Origin: Maribacter thermophilus
Lineage (GTDB): Bacteria; Bacteroidota; Bacteroidia; Flavobacteriales; Flavobacteriaceae
Length of the DNA: 64,000 nucleotides
Assembly: GCF_001020565.1 (NCBI RefSeq)
Contig: NZ_LDAS01000001.1
Coordinates: 2,005,319 to 2,069,318, forward strand
Reading direction: 5' to 3'
Within the stretch, counting starts at the first letter, position 1; each line of letters begins with the position of its first letter. The translations under genes and the position numbers were made by a program. Shown in pieces: positions 27,224 through 36,596 of the stretch. The notes under the pieces are model-generated. The model had not been told where the DNA came from. It saw only the letters and a list, made by a program, of their open reading frames with translations, and ran no database searches.

Positions 27224-27505
27224 GTTGATTTTTTTGGTTGAGTTTTTGTTGAAATTAAGTTGTTTGTAGTCATTAATTTAGTCAAAAAAACAAGTTACTT
27301 CAGAAGAAAGTTGAAGCCTGCAACATTATTACGAAACTACCAGTCATAGCTTCGTTATTATGTAAAAAAAAGAAAAAAAATATTAATTTTTTAACATTTA
27401 TTCAGTGGTATTTTAACATTTGAAACCAAAGAGGACCGTTAAGGAAAATTAAGGGAGACCGGTTATAACAAAATTTAGGCCCTGTACCTAAAATAAAGAC
27501 ATAAA

Positions 27506-27533
27506 AAAAGCCCCGATGTAATCGAGGCTTTCT
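27506..27533 (-). terminator. Rho-independent terminator of typA
   Basis: Read on the minus strand: stem AGCCTCGAT/ATCGGGGCT (one wobble) with seven T after it, 16 bp past the typA stop. Confidence 0.85.
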
Positions 27534-27548
27534 TCATTATTTACTTTG

Positions 27549-29348
27549 TTATGCTATTTTATTTCGCTTGCGCTCGTTCTCTGTAAGGAATATTTTTCGA
27601 AGTCTTAAATGTTTGGGGGTAACCTCAACATACTCATCTTTCTGAATATATTCCAATGCCTCTTCCAAAGAGAACTTAATGGCCGGTACAATCTTGGCCT
27701 TATCATCGGCACCTGAAGAACGAACGTTTGAAAGTTTTTTGGTTTTGGTAATATTAACGGTCATATCATCTCCACGAGAGTTTTCACCTATAACCTGACC
27801 TTCATAAATATCCTCTCCCGGATCTACAAAGAACTTACCTCTATCTTGCAATTTATCGATAGAATAAGGTATCGCTTTACCGGTTTCCATAGAAACCAAA
27901 GATCCGTTCTGACGTTGCGGTATATCTCCTTTCATAGGTTGGTACTCCAAGAAACGGTGTGCCATAATGGCCTCCCCTGCGGTTGCGGTCAACAACTGGT
28001 TTCTTAATCCGATAATACCTCTTGATGGGATCTGGAACTCACATACCATGCGGTCTCCCTTTGCCTCCATACTTGTCATTTCTCCCTTACGCATAGACAC
28101 CATCTCAACAGCCTTACCGGATACTTCCTCTGGTAGATCGATCGTTAAGAACTCGATAGGCTCACATTTAACGCCGTCAATTTCTTTAATAATAACCTGT
28201 GGTTGTCCTATTTGTAGTTCGTATCCCTCTCTACGCATGGTTTCGATCAATACCGAAAGGTGCAATACCCCACGGCCAAAGACCAAAAATTTATCGGCAC
28301 TGTCCGTTTCATTTACCCTAAGGGCCAAATTTTTCTCCAATTCGCGCTCTAGGCGTTCCTTTATATGGCGAGAGGTAACAAATTTACCGTCTTTGCCAAA
28401 AAATGGACTATCGTTAATGGTAAAGAGCATACTCATGGTAGGCTCATCTATAGCGATGGTCTTTAGACCTTCGGGGTTTTCAAAATCTGCAACGGTATCT
28501 CCGATTTCAAAGCCCTCTACACCGACCAATGCACAAATATCACCTGTTTCCACTTCTTGTACTTTTTTACGACCAAGGCCTTCAAAAACAAAAAGCTCCT
28601 TAATTTTAGATTTTACGATGGTACCATCCCTTTTTACCAAAGAGATTGGCTGACCTTCCCTTAAAGTTCCACGTTGCAATCTTCCTATGGCGATCCTACC
28701 TGTAAAAGAGGAATAGTCCAAAGAAGTAATCAACATTTGCGTGTTACCTTCTTTTGGTTCAAAGCTTGGTATGTGCTCTATAACCATATCCAAAAGAGGT
28801 TCTATATTGTCGGTTTCGTTCTGCCAGTCTTCGCTCATCCAGTTATTTTTGGCCGAGCCGTACACGGTAGGAAAATCCAACTGCCATTCTTCTGCACCCA
28901 ATTCGAACATCAGATCAAATACTTTTTCATGTACTTCTTCCGGTGTACAGTTTTCCTTGTCCACTTTATTGATCACCACACATGGCTTAAGACCAAGGTC
29001 TATCGCCTTTTGCAACACAAAACGTGTCTGTGGCATAGGGCCTTCGAAAGCATCCACTAGCAACAAAACACCATCCGCCATATTTAGCACACGTTCCACC
29101 TCTCCACCAAAGTCGGCGTGGCCGGGAGTATCTATAATATTTATCTTGGTATCCTTATAAACGACAGAAACGTTTTTGGAAGTAATGGTAATACCACGTT
29201 CTCTTTCCAGGTCGTTATTATCCAAAATTAAATCACCTGTATTCTCGTTTTCACGAAACAAGCTACAGTGGTACATTATTTTATCTACCAAGGTGGTCTT
29301 ACCGTGGTCAACGTGCGCAATGATCGCAATATTCTTTGTAGTGGACAT
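27549..29348 (-). CDS. typA: Ribosome-associated GTPase TypA/BipA
   Basis: 599 residues from MSTTKNIAIIAHVDHGKTTLVD; an ATG 11 codons upstream is rejected because the family starts at this point. G1 is AHVDHGKT, G2 RGITITSKN, G3 DTPGHADFGGEVERVL and G4 NKVD. The EF-G-like domains II, III and V and the BipA-specific C-terminus (VTPKHLRLRKIFL) follow. TypA binds the ribosome and affects assembly and stress adaptation. It is a core gene with its own terminator. Confidence 0.97.
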   Translation of the reverse strand: MSTTKNIAIIAHVDHGKTTLVDKIMYHCSLFRENENTGDLILDNNDLERERGITITSKNVSVVYKDTKINIIDTPGHADFGGEVERVLNMADGVLLLVDAFEGPMPQTRFVLQKAIDLGLKPCVVINKVDKENCTPEEVHEKVFDLMFELGAEEWQLDFPTVYGSAKNNWMSEDWQNETDNIEPLLDMVIEHIPSFEPKEGNTQMLITSLDYSSFTGRIAIGRLQRGTLREGQPISLVKRDGTIVKSKIKELFVFEGLGRKKVQEVETGDICALVGVEGFEIGDTVADFENPEGLKTIAIDEPTMSMLFTINDSPFFGKDGKFVTSRHIKERLERELEKNLALRVNETDSADKFLVFGRGVLHLSVLIETMRREGYELQIGQPQVIIKEIDGVKCEPIEFLTIDLPEEVSGKAVEMVSMRKGEMTSMEAKGDRMVCEFQIPSRGIIGLRNQLLTATAGEAIMAHRFLEYQPMKGDIPQRQNGSLVSMETGKAIPYSIDKLQDRGKFFVDPGEDIYEGQVIGENSRGDDMTVNITKTKKLSNVRSSGADDKAKIVPAIKFSLEEALEYIQKDEYVEVTPKHLRLRKIFLTENERKRNKIA

Positions 29349-29548
29349 AAGGTCTATTTTAAGCGTGCAAAGATACTTCAAATTATATTAGGTACACTTA
29401 ATCTTATGTTATTTTTATCTTATTGATTTTGAGCGTGTTCCCTAAACCACGAACTACTTTTTTTTTCGATTCGTACCCTTACCTAGCCCAATCTATGCCC
29501 AAGAACACAAAACAGTGCCAACCTCGTTGTTAATATGGATTATGTAGA

Positions 29549-30130
29549 TTACTCGAAAACGGGCTTTCTAGATTTTCGTTTGGTAGCTACCCATCCAAAT
29601 TTAAAACTTACCATAGGCCCATATCCACTGGGTACACCGTCTCCTTTGTAATAACCGGCACCCAGTTCCGCATTAAAATTGAACCCTTTCGGATAGGTAC
29701 GTTGTATACCGTATACCATACCATAAAAACCTAAGTTAAAATCATCCGGCCCGTTGATATCTGTGGCAAGCCGTACCTGTGAAAAGAAAATGGCCTGTGC
29801 GGCCGCTATGTAGTTTCCAGAGTTTCCAGAAACATTTTTATCCTTTCGCAAACGCCTATTAAAATTATGATAGTATCTATATCTATTGTTCAAGGCCAAA
29901 CCATAGGTATAGCCTTCTTCATAAATGGCGGCCCCCAAGCCCACATCTACGGAGACACTTTGGTTTCTGAACAACCCAAATTCATAACTAAAACCTGGAT
30001 TAAAAAAATTGAACTTAAACTGATGTTGCTCAAGATTTATGAGACCCGAGCCTTTTTCTGTGATACCCCTTACCTGTGACTGCACGATCTGAAAGGCAAA
30101 AAACAAGAGTATTAGCGTAATTTTCTTCAT
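29549..30130 (-). CDS. Secreted/outer-membrane protein, tandem paralogue A
   Basis: 193 residues with a signal peptide (MKKITLILLFFAFQIVQS). The body is beta-rich with FKFNFFNPGFSYEFGLFRN, NRYRYYHNFNRRLRKDKNVSGNSGNYIAAAQ and YPKGFNFNAELGAGYY, and looks like a small barrel. The neighbouring upstream gene is a clear paralogue: both share INPGFxYE, RYYxNFxxRxRK, GNSxNYIAxA and GFNFxxxxGAxYY. Function unknown. Confidence 0.75.
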   Translation of the reverse strand: MKKITLILLFFAFQIVQSQVRGITEKGSGLINLEQHQFKFNFFNPGFSYEFGLFRNQSVSVDVGLGAAIYEEGYTYGLALNNRYRYYHNFNRRLRKDKNVSGNSGNYIAAAQAIFFSQVRLATDINGPDDFNLGFYGMVYGIQRTYPKGFNFNAELGAGYYKGDGVPSGYGPMVSFKFGWVATKRKSRKPVFE

Positions 30131-30220
30131 GTGGTTAGATTGAAGTTGTCTTTAAAACTAAAGTTTTAAAGATAGGTAACCATCTGATTTAAAGAAATAT
30201 TAAGAAATAAGGCATAAAAA

Positions 30221-30787
30221 TTATCGCCCTACGCACCATCGTTTTTCACTAATGATCCAACCGATGCTTAAATTGGCCACCGGATAGATCGCCCCTTCAA
30301 ATTGCCCTGCATAATAGGCGGCCCCCACATCAAAAGAAAAATTGAATCCCGAGTCATAACTACGTTGTAGCCCCGTAACCAAACCTGCATAACAAAAGGC
30401 ACCTTTCACTATTTCATTTTCAATGGTACGCGTACCAGGAAAAAAGACGGCGGCCGCAGGTGCTATGTAATTGGCAGAGTTACCGTAGATCTGTCTTCTT
30501 TTTCTTTGGCGGCTCTCAAAATTGTAATAATACCGGTATTGTGCGGCTACGGCAGGCAAAAATGCCAACTCCTCATATACGTCTGGCAGCAATGGATCCA
30601 GGGCTACCTGTAAACCGGCCTTTACATCGAATGTAGTATTCGCGCCCAAGGCCATTTCATACTCAAAGCCCGGGTTTATAAGATTGATCTTCATTTGCCT
30701 TAACTCACAATTCTTACCGAATTGAGCATTCATTTGAAAGCTCAAAATCAATAACAAAACACAGGTTATATGCTTAAGTAGGTTCAT
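30221..30787 (-). CDS. Secreted/outer-membrane protein, tandem paralogue B
   Basis: 188 residues from the ATG at 30787, which gives the signal peptide MNLLKHITCVLLLILSFQMNAQ. It aligns with the gene downstream (NPGFEYEMALG, YRYYYNFESRQRKR, GNSANYIAPAAAVFF, GFNFSFDVGAAYYAG), so the pair arose by tandem duplication. Conserved aromatic strands suggest an outer-membrane barrel. Its role is unknown. Confidence 0.75.
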   Translation of the reverse strand: MNLLKHITCVLLLILSFQMNAQFGKNCELRQMKINLINPGFEYEMALGANTTFDVKAGLQVALDPLLPDVYEELAFLPAVAAQYRYYYNFESRQRKRRQIYGNSANYIAPAAAVFFPGTRTIENEIVKGAFCYAGLVTGLQRSYDSGFNFSFDVGAAYYAGQFEGAIYPVANLSIGWIISEKRWCVGR

Positions 30788-30874
30788 TTTTTTAAGATTG
30801 GGTACGTACAAACGTTCCTATATACAACAGAAAGCTGCTTAAAATAGTATCTTTGCATCTAAAAAATTTAGTGT

Positions 30875-31693
30875 ATGAACCTTTCTTTAATTCCTCAAAT
30901 AAAACATACCGATGCCAATAACTTTTTTTTACTTTCTGGCCCCTGTGCCATAGAAGGTGAAGAAATGGCCCTTCGCATTGCGGAACATATCGTAGAAGTT
31001 ACCGACGAGCTTAAGATTCCGTATGTTTTTAAAGGAAGTTTTAAAAAGGCAAACCGTAGTAGGTTAGACTCCTTTACAGGTATTGGGGACGAAAAGGCAT
31101 TAAAGATTTTACGAAAGGTATCCGAGACTTTTCATATTCCCACGGTTACCGACATTCACACGGAACAAGATGCCACGATGGCGGCCGAGTATGTAGATGT
31201 ATTACAGATTCCCGCTTTTTTGGCCCGCCAAACAGATTTGGTGGTCGCCGCGGCGCAAACAGGAAAGACGGTAAACATAAAGAAAGGACAATTTATGAGT
31301 CCTGAAAGTATGAAACATGCGGTAAACAAAGTTACCGAAACCGGTAACCAACAAGCCATTATTACAGATCGTGGTACTATGTTCGGGTATCAAGACATGA
31401 TTGTAGACTTCAGGGGCATCCCTACCATGCAACAGTATGCACCTGTGGTATTGGACGTTACCCATTCTTTACAGCAACCCAACCAATCGTCAGGTGTTAC
31501 CGGAGGTAGGCCCGCCTTGATCGGTACCATGGCGCGTGCAGGTATCGCCGCCGGGGCGGACGGACTTTTTATAGAAACCCATTTTGATTGTGCCAATGCG
31601 AAAAGCGATGGGGCCAACATGCTAGACCTAGCCTTATTGAAAGGACTTTTGAGCAATTTGGTAGCGATACGAAAAACGATCAACTCGTTTTAA
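30875..31693 (+). CDS. kdsA: 3-deoxy-D-manno-octulosonate-8-phosphate synthase
   Basis: 272 residues, full length for the family. It condenses arabinose-5-phosphate with phosphoenolpyruvate to KDO-8-P for LPS. Family marks are FLLSGPCAIEGEEMALR, VFKGSFKKANRSR, LQIPAFLARQTDL, VNIKKGQFMSP, ITDRGTMFGY and VLDVTHSLQQPN. Presence of a Cys near the N-terminus (GPCAIE) is common to the group and does not by itself settle metal dependence. It is a single gene, with the AraC gene convergent downstream. Confidence 0.96.
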   Translation: MNLSLIPQIKHTDANNFFLLSGPCAIEGEEMALRIAEHIVEVTDELKIPYVFKGSFKKANRSRLDSFTGIGDEKALKILRKVSETFHIPTVTDIHTEQDATMAAEYVDVLQIPAFLARQTDLVVAAAQTGKTVNIKKGQFMSPESMKHAVNKVTETGNQQAIITDRGTMFGYQDMIVDFRGIPTMQQYAPVVLDVTHSLQQPNQSSGVTGGRPALIGTMARAGIAAGADGLFIETHFDCANAKSDGANMLDLALLKGLLSNLVAIRKTINSF

Positions 31694-31735
31694 GGGTTAT
31701 AGCACATAGCAACCTTAAGGGTACCGCAATTATAA

Positions 31736-32728
31736 TTACTGTGTGGTACTCGCCCTGTAATTTTTAGGGGCCACACCCACTTCGCGTTTAAAAGCCGCAG
31801 AAAAGTGGGTCGCATTTTTATAACCTATTTCCTCTGCAATTTCATAAATGGGCAAATCGGTGTTGCACAATAAGGATTTTGCCCTTTTAATCTTTTGTGC
31901 AATACTATGTTGATGCACCGTTAGCCCAAAGACCCTTAAAAACTCTCGATCTAGTATAGTTTTGTTAAGTCCGACCTCGCGAGACAACTCGTTTACGGAA
32001 TAGTTCATCTTTAAATTTTCGTCCACAATCCTTTTTACCGTAAAAAGCTTTTTTAAAAGGTTACTGCCCATTGAGGCATTTAGTTCCGCACCACCACTTT
32101 TATAATTTGAAACCAGTATCGCCAATAGCTCAAACACCTTTGCCTTTAAAAATATTCTTCTGGCAGAGCCGCTTATATTGAGCTGCTCAATAGATTCTAT
32201 AATGCTTAGCACTTCATTTGTAATAGGCAATATTAGATTATCGTCTACAAACTCTTTGGGCATAATATCGTTTTCAAACCCATGTTTGGACAAAAAGGAG
32301 ACTGGCAGTCTAATACTCATTTCCTTGCAAGGTCTGTTAGCGGCAATTTTGCAGTCACAATCAAAACATCGTATCCTGGCCATGTAGGCATCGCCACTTT
32401 CAAAAAAAACACTCCCAAAACCTCTGACAGAAACAACTTTTTCACCTTCTATCAGAAAACAGAGTTCCACAAACTCTTCGCAGAAGTTTTGTTTAACAAT
32501 AAGCTCTTGTTCCAATTTAAACGCACATATGGCAATGGTAATATCTTCAAAACTAATAAGGTTCACGCTCCCCTTTCCATATACATTCTTTATGTTAAAC
32601 GTATCGACCTTGGTCTGGTTAACATTTTTTGTACCCAAAAGCTCCCCAATTTCCTCATAAACAGATTTGTTGGACAATGTTAGATCTACCTTCTTCACCT
32701 TATTAAAATCACGTCTTTTTTTTACCAT
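31736..32728 (-). CDS. AraC-family regulator of the siderophore cluster (PchR-like)
   Basis: 330 residues. The C-terminal double HTH is clear: MNYSVNELSREVGLNKTILDREF and IYEIAEEIGYKNATHFSAAF. The N-terminal sensory half carries a Cys cluster (RIRCFDCDCKIAANRPCKE). It is divergent from a TonB-dependent siderophore receptor across 80 bp, the common arrangement for PchR-type regulators that activate receptor genes when ferric-siderophore is present. An AT-rich palindrome in the gap may be a Fur site. Confidence 0.88.
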   Translation of the reverse strand: MVKKRRDFNKVKKVDLTLSNKSVYEEIGELLGTKNVNQTKVDTFNIKNVYGKGSVNLISFEDITIAICAFKLEQELIVKQNFCEEFVELCFLIEGEKVVSVRGFGSVFFESGDAYMARIRCFDCDCKIAANRPCKEMSIRLPVSFLSKHGFENDIMPKEFVDDNLILPITNEVLSIIESIEQLNISGSARRIFLKAKVFELLAILVSNYKSGGAELNASMGSNLLKKLFTVKRIVDENLKMNYSVNELSREVGLNKTILDREFLRVFGLTVHQHSIAQKIKRAKSLLCNTDLPIYEIAEEIGYKNATHFSAAFKREVGVAPKNYRASTTQ

Positions 32729-32775
32729 TTCACGTCATTTCTTATTGAGTACATCTTCTTAATTTCGTTTCAAAC

Positions 32776-32798
32776 TTATTTAGACTAATTAAAAATAA
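32776..32798. promoter_or_regulatory. Candidate iron-responsive (Fur-like) operator
   Basis: The inverted repeat TTATTT-N11-AAATAA lies 11-33 bp before the TonB receptor start, in the gap shared with the AraC gene. The left half TTATTTAGA resembles half-sites seen upstream of iron genes in flavobacteria; the right half is degenerate. Confidence 0.4.
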
Positions 32799-32808
32799 CT
32801 AATTTTAT

Positions 32809-35142
32809 ATGAAGAATTTTTATACAATATTGCTTTTACTCTTCGGCATATCCGTTTCAATGGCACAAACAGGAGGCATAGCGGGCAAGGTCACCGACCA
32901 GCGCAACAAGCCCTTGCCGAACGTAAACATTGCACTTATAAAAACAAGTCTAGGTAGCACCACCGATTCTAATGGCGATTTCCAGATACAAAATATAGCC
33001 CCTGGCAAATATGCAGTTACGTTTTCTATGATCGGGTACGATTCTAAAACCATATCCGTTACGGTATCGGCAAACACAACCACCACATTAAAGGCCATCG
33101 CATTGTCAGAGAAACAAGAACAGCTTAGCGAAGTGGTCGTTAAAGGCCATCAAAACAAATATGCGTTAAAAGCCCCTTCCCAATCCTTAAGGTTAAAAAC
33201 CGAGATAGCCAAGTTACCGCAAAACATTCAAGTTATCAGTAGCGATCTTCTTCAAGACCAACAAGTTACTAGCATCATGGATGGCGTAATAAGAAATGTA
33301 TCAGGGGTAACCATGTTAGAACATTGGGGAAACTTTGCCAGGGTAAACATGCGGGGTTTTCGTCTGCCCGCTTTTAGAAACGGTTTCAATGTACAGGATT
33401 CTTGGGGTCCCCTATCTGAAGATATGGCCTTTGTAGATCGCATAGAATTCGTAAAAGGTCCGGCCGGTTTTATGATGTCGGCCGGTGAGCCCGGAGGATT
33501 CTACAATGTGGTCACCAAACAACCAACAGCCAAGACCATCCGCCAAGTATCTCTCATGGCCCGGAGTTTTGATAATTACAGAGGAACGTTGGACCTTGGC
33601 GGAAAAGCCACCAAAGACGGTAAATTATTGTATCGTTTTAATGCCATGTACCAGACATCGGATACCCACAGAGGCGATGAAGATGCCGAACGTTATGGTT
33701 TTGCACCGGCCTTAACGTATCGTATTTCCCAAAAAACATCGGTTACGGCAGAGCTAAACGTACAGCAGGCAGAGAGTTATATTGGCTCGGCATATGTTTT
33801 TGCCCCTGTTGATGATGGTTATGGTAGCCTTGATAGGGATTTTAAATTTACCGATACCAATTACCCTGTATCCGACATACAAGAAGTTACCTTTTTTGGC
33901 ACCTTTAAACACGATTTTAACAAAAACTGGAGTTGGGAAACAAAATTTGGTTATTTAAGGTATGATCAAGTGGGCAATTCTATTTGGCTTTGGTCTTTAG
34001 AAGACAATGGCGATGCCGTCCGGTACATTAGTAATTGGGATGCCCTGTCTATGGGCAGATACTTTCAATCGTACATCTCTGGCTCTTTTAACACTGGTAG
34101 CATAAACCATAAAATATTAGGTGGTTTTGATTATAGTCAAAAAGAATATTGGGCAGATTTTGGCCAGTATGCCATTATTGACATTGATGAGCCCTTTAAT
34201 ATTTATGACCCCGTTTACGGAAACACGGTGGAACCAAGCTTTAATAAATCTCCCGAAGTTCAATACCGTGACAACGTATACAACTACGGCAGTATTAACC
34301 GATCGGTATACCTACAGGATGAAATAGGCTTTTTTAACGATAAGGCAAGATTAACCTTGGCAGGACGCTATACCCACTTGTTTATGAATGGAAGAGAGGC
34401 TACAGATTCAAAAATCACCCCAAGAATAGGTCTAAGTGTCGATATATTACCCACCCTTTCGGTCTATGGACTCTATGACCAATCTTTCATCGGACAAAGT
34501 GGCGTAAGTTTTGATGGCGAGGCTTTTGACCCTGTAGACGCCAATGATATCGAAGGCGGAATTAAAAAGAGCTTTTTTGAAGGTAGGTTAAAAACCTCTT
34601 TGGGCGCCTACCAAATAACCAAACAAAATGTATTGGTCACCGATCCCGAAAACCCAAATTTCTCCATACAATTGGGAGAAATACAGTCTAAGGGAATAGA
34701 ATTTGATTTACAGGGAGAAATAACCCCGCAATTAAACTTGATCTTAAACTATGCCAACACCAATGTTGAGATTACAGAAGACTCAGATCGCGATAATATC
34801 GGCCAGCGCCTTTCTGGGCATGCCAAACATGTTACCAACGGATGGCTGAATTATAAATTTTCTGAATTCTCAAAACTAAAAGGTTTTGGGGCCTCGCTGG
34901 GCTACCAATATCAAGTGGATCGCTCTACCTGGGCATGGGCGGCCGACAACGAATCTTTTCTCCCCGATTATTTTAGGTTGGATGGCGCACTTTCTTGGAG
35001 CAACGAAAAACTGCGGGTTCAGTTGAACGTAAACAATATTTTGGATGAGTACCTCTACTCGGGCTCCGATTATGGCAGCTACCTATACTGGCAATCAGAA
35101 CCCGGTATTAACGGTAGGGTTACGGTAACCTATAATTTTTAA
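32809..35142 (+). CDS. TonB-dependent siderophore receptor
   Basis: 777 residues. After a signal peptide (MKNFYTILLLLFGISVSMAQ), residues ~24-105 form a carboxypeptidase-like (CarbopepD_reg) domain (GGIAGKVTDQRNKPLPNVNIAL), common in Bacteroidota receptors. The plug follows: LPQNIQVISSDLLQDQQV, NVSGV, VEFVKGPAGFM(M)SAGEPGGFYNVVTKQP. The 22-strand barrel ends in RVTVTYNF with the terminal Phe. Plug motifs match the ferrichrome/ferrioxamine group (FhuE/FoxA-like). It imports ferric-siderophore across the outer membrane and heads a six-gene run of iron genes. Confidence 0.93.
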   Translation: MKNFYTILLLLFGISVSMAQTGGIAGKVTDQRNKPLPNVNIALIKTSLGSTTDSNGDFQIQNIAPGKYAVTFSMIGYDSKTISVTVSANTTTTLKAIALSEKQEQLSEVVVKGHQNKYALKAPSQSLRLKTEIAKLPQNIQVISSDLLQDQQVTSIMDGVIRNVSGVTMLEHWGNFARVNMRGFRLPAFRNGFNVQDSWGPLSEDMAFVDRIEFVKGPAGFMMSAGEPGGFYNVVTKQPTAKTIRQVSLMARSFDNYRGTLDLGGKATKDGKLLYRFNAMYQTSDTHRGDEDAERYGFAPALTYRISQKTSVTAELNVQQAESYIGSAYVFAPVDDGYGSLDRDFKFTDTNYPVSDIQEVTFFGTFKHDFNKNWSWETKFGYLRYDQVGNSIWLWSLEDNGDAVRYISNWDALSMGRYFQSYISGSFNTGSINHKILGGFDYSQKEYWADFGQYAIIDIDEPFNIYDPVYGNTVEPSFNKSPEVQYRDNVYNYGSINRSVYLQDEIGFFNDKARLTLAGRYTHLFMNGREATDSKITPRIGLSVDILPTLSVYGLYDQSFIGQSGVSFDGEAFDPVDANDIEGGIKKSFFEGRLKTSLGAYQITKQNVLVTDPENPNFSIQLGEIQSKGIEFDLQGEITPQLNLILNYANTNVEITEDSDRDNIGQRLSGHAKHVTNGWLNYKFSEFSKLKGFGASLGYQYQVDRSTWAWAADNESFLPDYFRLDGALSWSNEKLRVQLNVNNILDEYLYSGSDYGSYLYWQSEPGINGRVTVTYNF

Positions 35143-35233
35143 AAGACCTTGTTAAGTTTAAGTTTAGAAGTTGAGTTAGTTTAACCGGCAGGTTCTTGGT
35201 ATGTAGCAAGAGCCTGCCTTTACTCCAGAAACC

Positions 35234-35953
35234 ATGAAAAAATTAATAACCACCATTATACTATTAGTAATAACGACCACCCCTTCTTTTGCCCATTACC
35301 TCTGGCTAGAAACCGACAGATCCGGTAGTTTAGACCAAGAGCAAGAGGTAAGGGTCTATTACGGAGAATATACCTACGGCGTTATCGAAGCGGTACAGGG
35401 TGATAATTTTCCGAAAGTATCAAATTTTCAACTATGGCTCGTACTACCCGATGGATCCAGAACAACTTTAAAAACCAAAGCCGAAAAAGACCATTACGTC
35501 GCCTATTTTACCCCAAAGACAAATGGTACCTATACCATAGCTTTAGATAATAATCAAATTGATGTATTGGATTATACCCAATGGGATTTCGGAATTTTTA
35601 AAACCCATTACCATGCCACTGCCAAGGTTCAGGTTGGTGCCGATTACACCGATACAAAACCAACGAACGATCAAGGCATTGCCATTAAGGAATTAAAGAG
35701 CGATACTAACGAAATAAGGCTACAGGTATTTTTTAAAGGACAGCCGTTGGCAAAAAACGAACTTAAAATATATGTGTCGGACCTATGGAGCAAAACCATA
35801 GAAACCGATGCGCAGGGAATCGTTCGCTTTTTATTACCTTGGAAAACAAAATACACCATGGAAACCACCTATGAAGAAAGGATTCCTGGTAGTTATAACG
35901 GAAAGGAATATGAATTTATATGGCATTGTGCTACCTACTGTATAAACCAATAA
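35234..35953 (+). CDS. DUF4198-type periplasmic protein of the iron cluster
   Basis: 239 residues with signal peptide MKKLITTIILLVITTTPSFA. The mature start HYLWLETDRSG and the beta-rich Ig-like body (VRVYYGEY, IRLQVFFKGQPLAKNELKIYV, TDAQGIVRFLLPWKTKYTMETTYEE) match DUF4198, a family near TonB receptors and nickel/cobalt/iron uptake genes. It probably assists metal or chelate handling in the periplasm. Confidence 0.8.
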   Translation: MKKLITTIILLVITTTPSFAHYLWLETDRSGSLDQEQEVRVYYGEYTYGVIEAVQGDNFPKVSNFQLWLVLPDGSRTTLKTKAEKDHYVAYFTPKTNGTYTIALDNNQIDVLDYTQWDFGIFKTHYHATAKVQVGADYTDTKPTNDQGIAIKELKSDTNEIRLQVFFKGQPLAKNELKIYVSDLWSKTIETDAQGIVRFLLPWKTKYTMETTYEERIPGSYNGKEYEFIWHCATYCINQ

Positions 35954-35962
35954 ACCATTTGT

Positions 35963-36295
35963 ATGATATCGTTGATTCTTTCTCTTACATTTTTAGGATT
36001 CTATCTATGTTACTCCACCTCTAAAAAACAGGTGATCACGAATACATTAAGAATAGAAAACTGGGGACAACAACATAGTTTCTTGGCTAATTTTTGTGGA
36101 AGTATGGCATTGCTAGCAGCCTGCACACTATCTATGGCATATTATGGTTGGGCCGCAGGTATCTTCTCTTTTTCCATAATACTAATGACCATTGCAAGTC
36201 TTGTTATCCTCTTACACCCCTTAAAACTTATTACCTATAAAACAGTAGGGTTTTCATTGGCCTTATTTCTAATCTGTGAATTTTTATTCTTTTAA
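35963..36295 (+). CDS. Small membrane protein (DUF3325-like)
   Basis: 110 residues with four hydrophobic segments (ISLILSLTFLGFYLCYS, NFCGSMALLAACTLSMAYYGW, GIFSFSIILMTIASLVILLHPL, VGFSLALFLICEFLFF). Position between DUF4198/TonB receptor and PepSY genes matches DUF3325 in proteobacterial siderophore clusters. It ends 1 bp before the next start, hence the same operon. Confidence 0.7.
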   Translation: MISLILSLTFLGFYLCYSTSKKQVITNTLRIENWGQQHSFLANFCGSMALLAACTLSMAYYGWAAGIFSFSIILMTIASLVILLHPLKLITYKTVGFSLALFLICEFLFF

Positions 36296-36296
36296 T

Positions 36297-36596
36297 ATGC
36301 CTGCCAATCCAAAATATTTAAATCCATCTTTCTGGTCCCGGTTTTCTAAAATCACCGCTGCTATTATCGGGGGTTTTATGGTCTCCATCTTTTTTCATTT
36401 GGCGATTGCCAGTTGGTTTAATCATGTAAACGTAATCATAACCAGTACCTATACTTCGTTCATTTTATGGGCCGCTCTCATGATCTTTGCATTCTTGGCC
36501 AAGAATGGTTGGCGTATATGGGCCATTTACCTACTGGCGTCCGCCGTATTGGCGATCATCATGTTTTATGGAAAATCGCTAAACCCGATCGTATAA
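36297..36596 (+). CDS. Small membrane protein (DUF3649-like)
   Basis: 99 residues from the ATG at 36297; an upstream GTG inside the previous gene is rejected. There are three hydrophobic segments: ITAAIIGGFMVSIFFHLAIA, IITSTYTSFILWAALMIFAF and AIYLLASAVLAIIMFYG. Its opening FWSRFSKITAAIIGGF resembles DUF3649 proteins of iron uptake clusters. Its stop overlaps the next gene's start (TAATG). Confidence 0.7.
   Translation: MPANPKYLNPSFWSRFSKITAAIIGGFMVSIFFHLAIASWFNHVNVIITSTYTSFILWAALMIFAFLAKNGWRIWAIYLLASAVLAIIMFYGKSLNPIV

Noticed and set aside
27967..29391. Long + strand frames opposite typA
   Set aside because: They are shadows of a highly conserved gene on the other strand.
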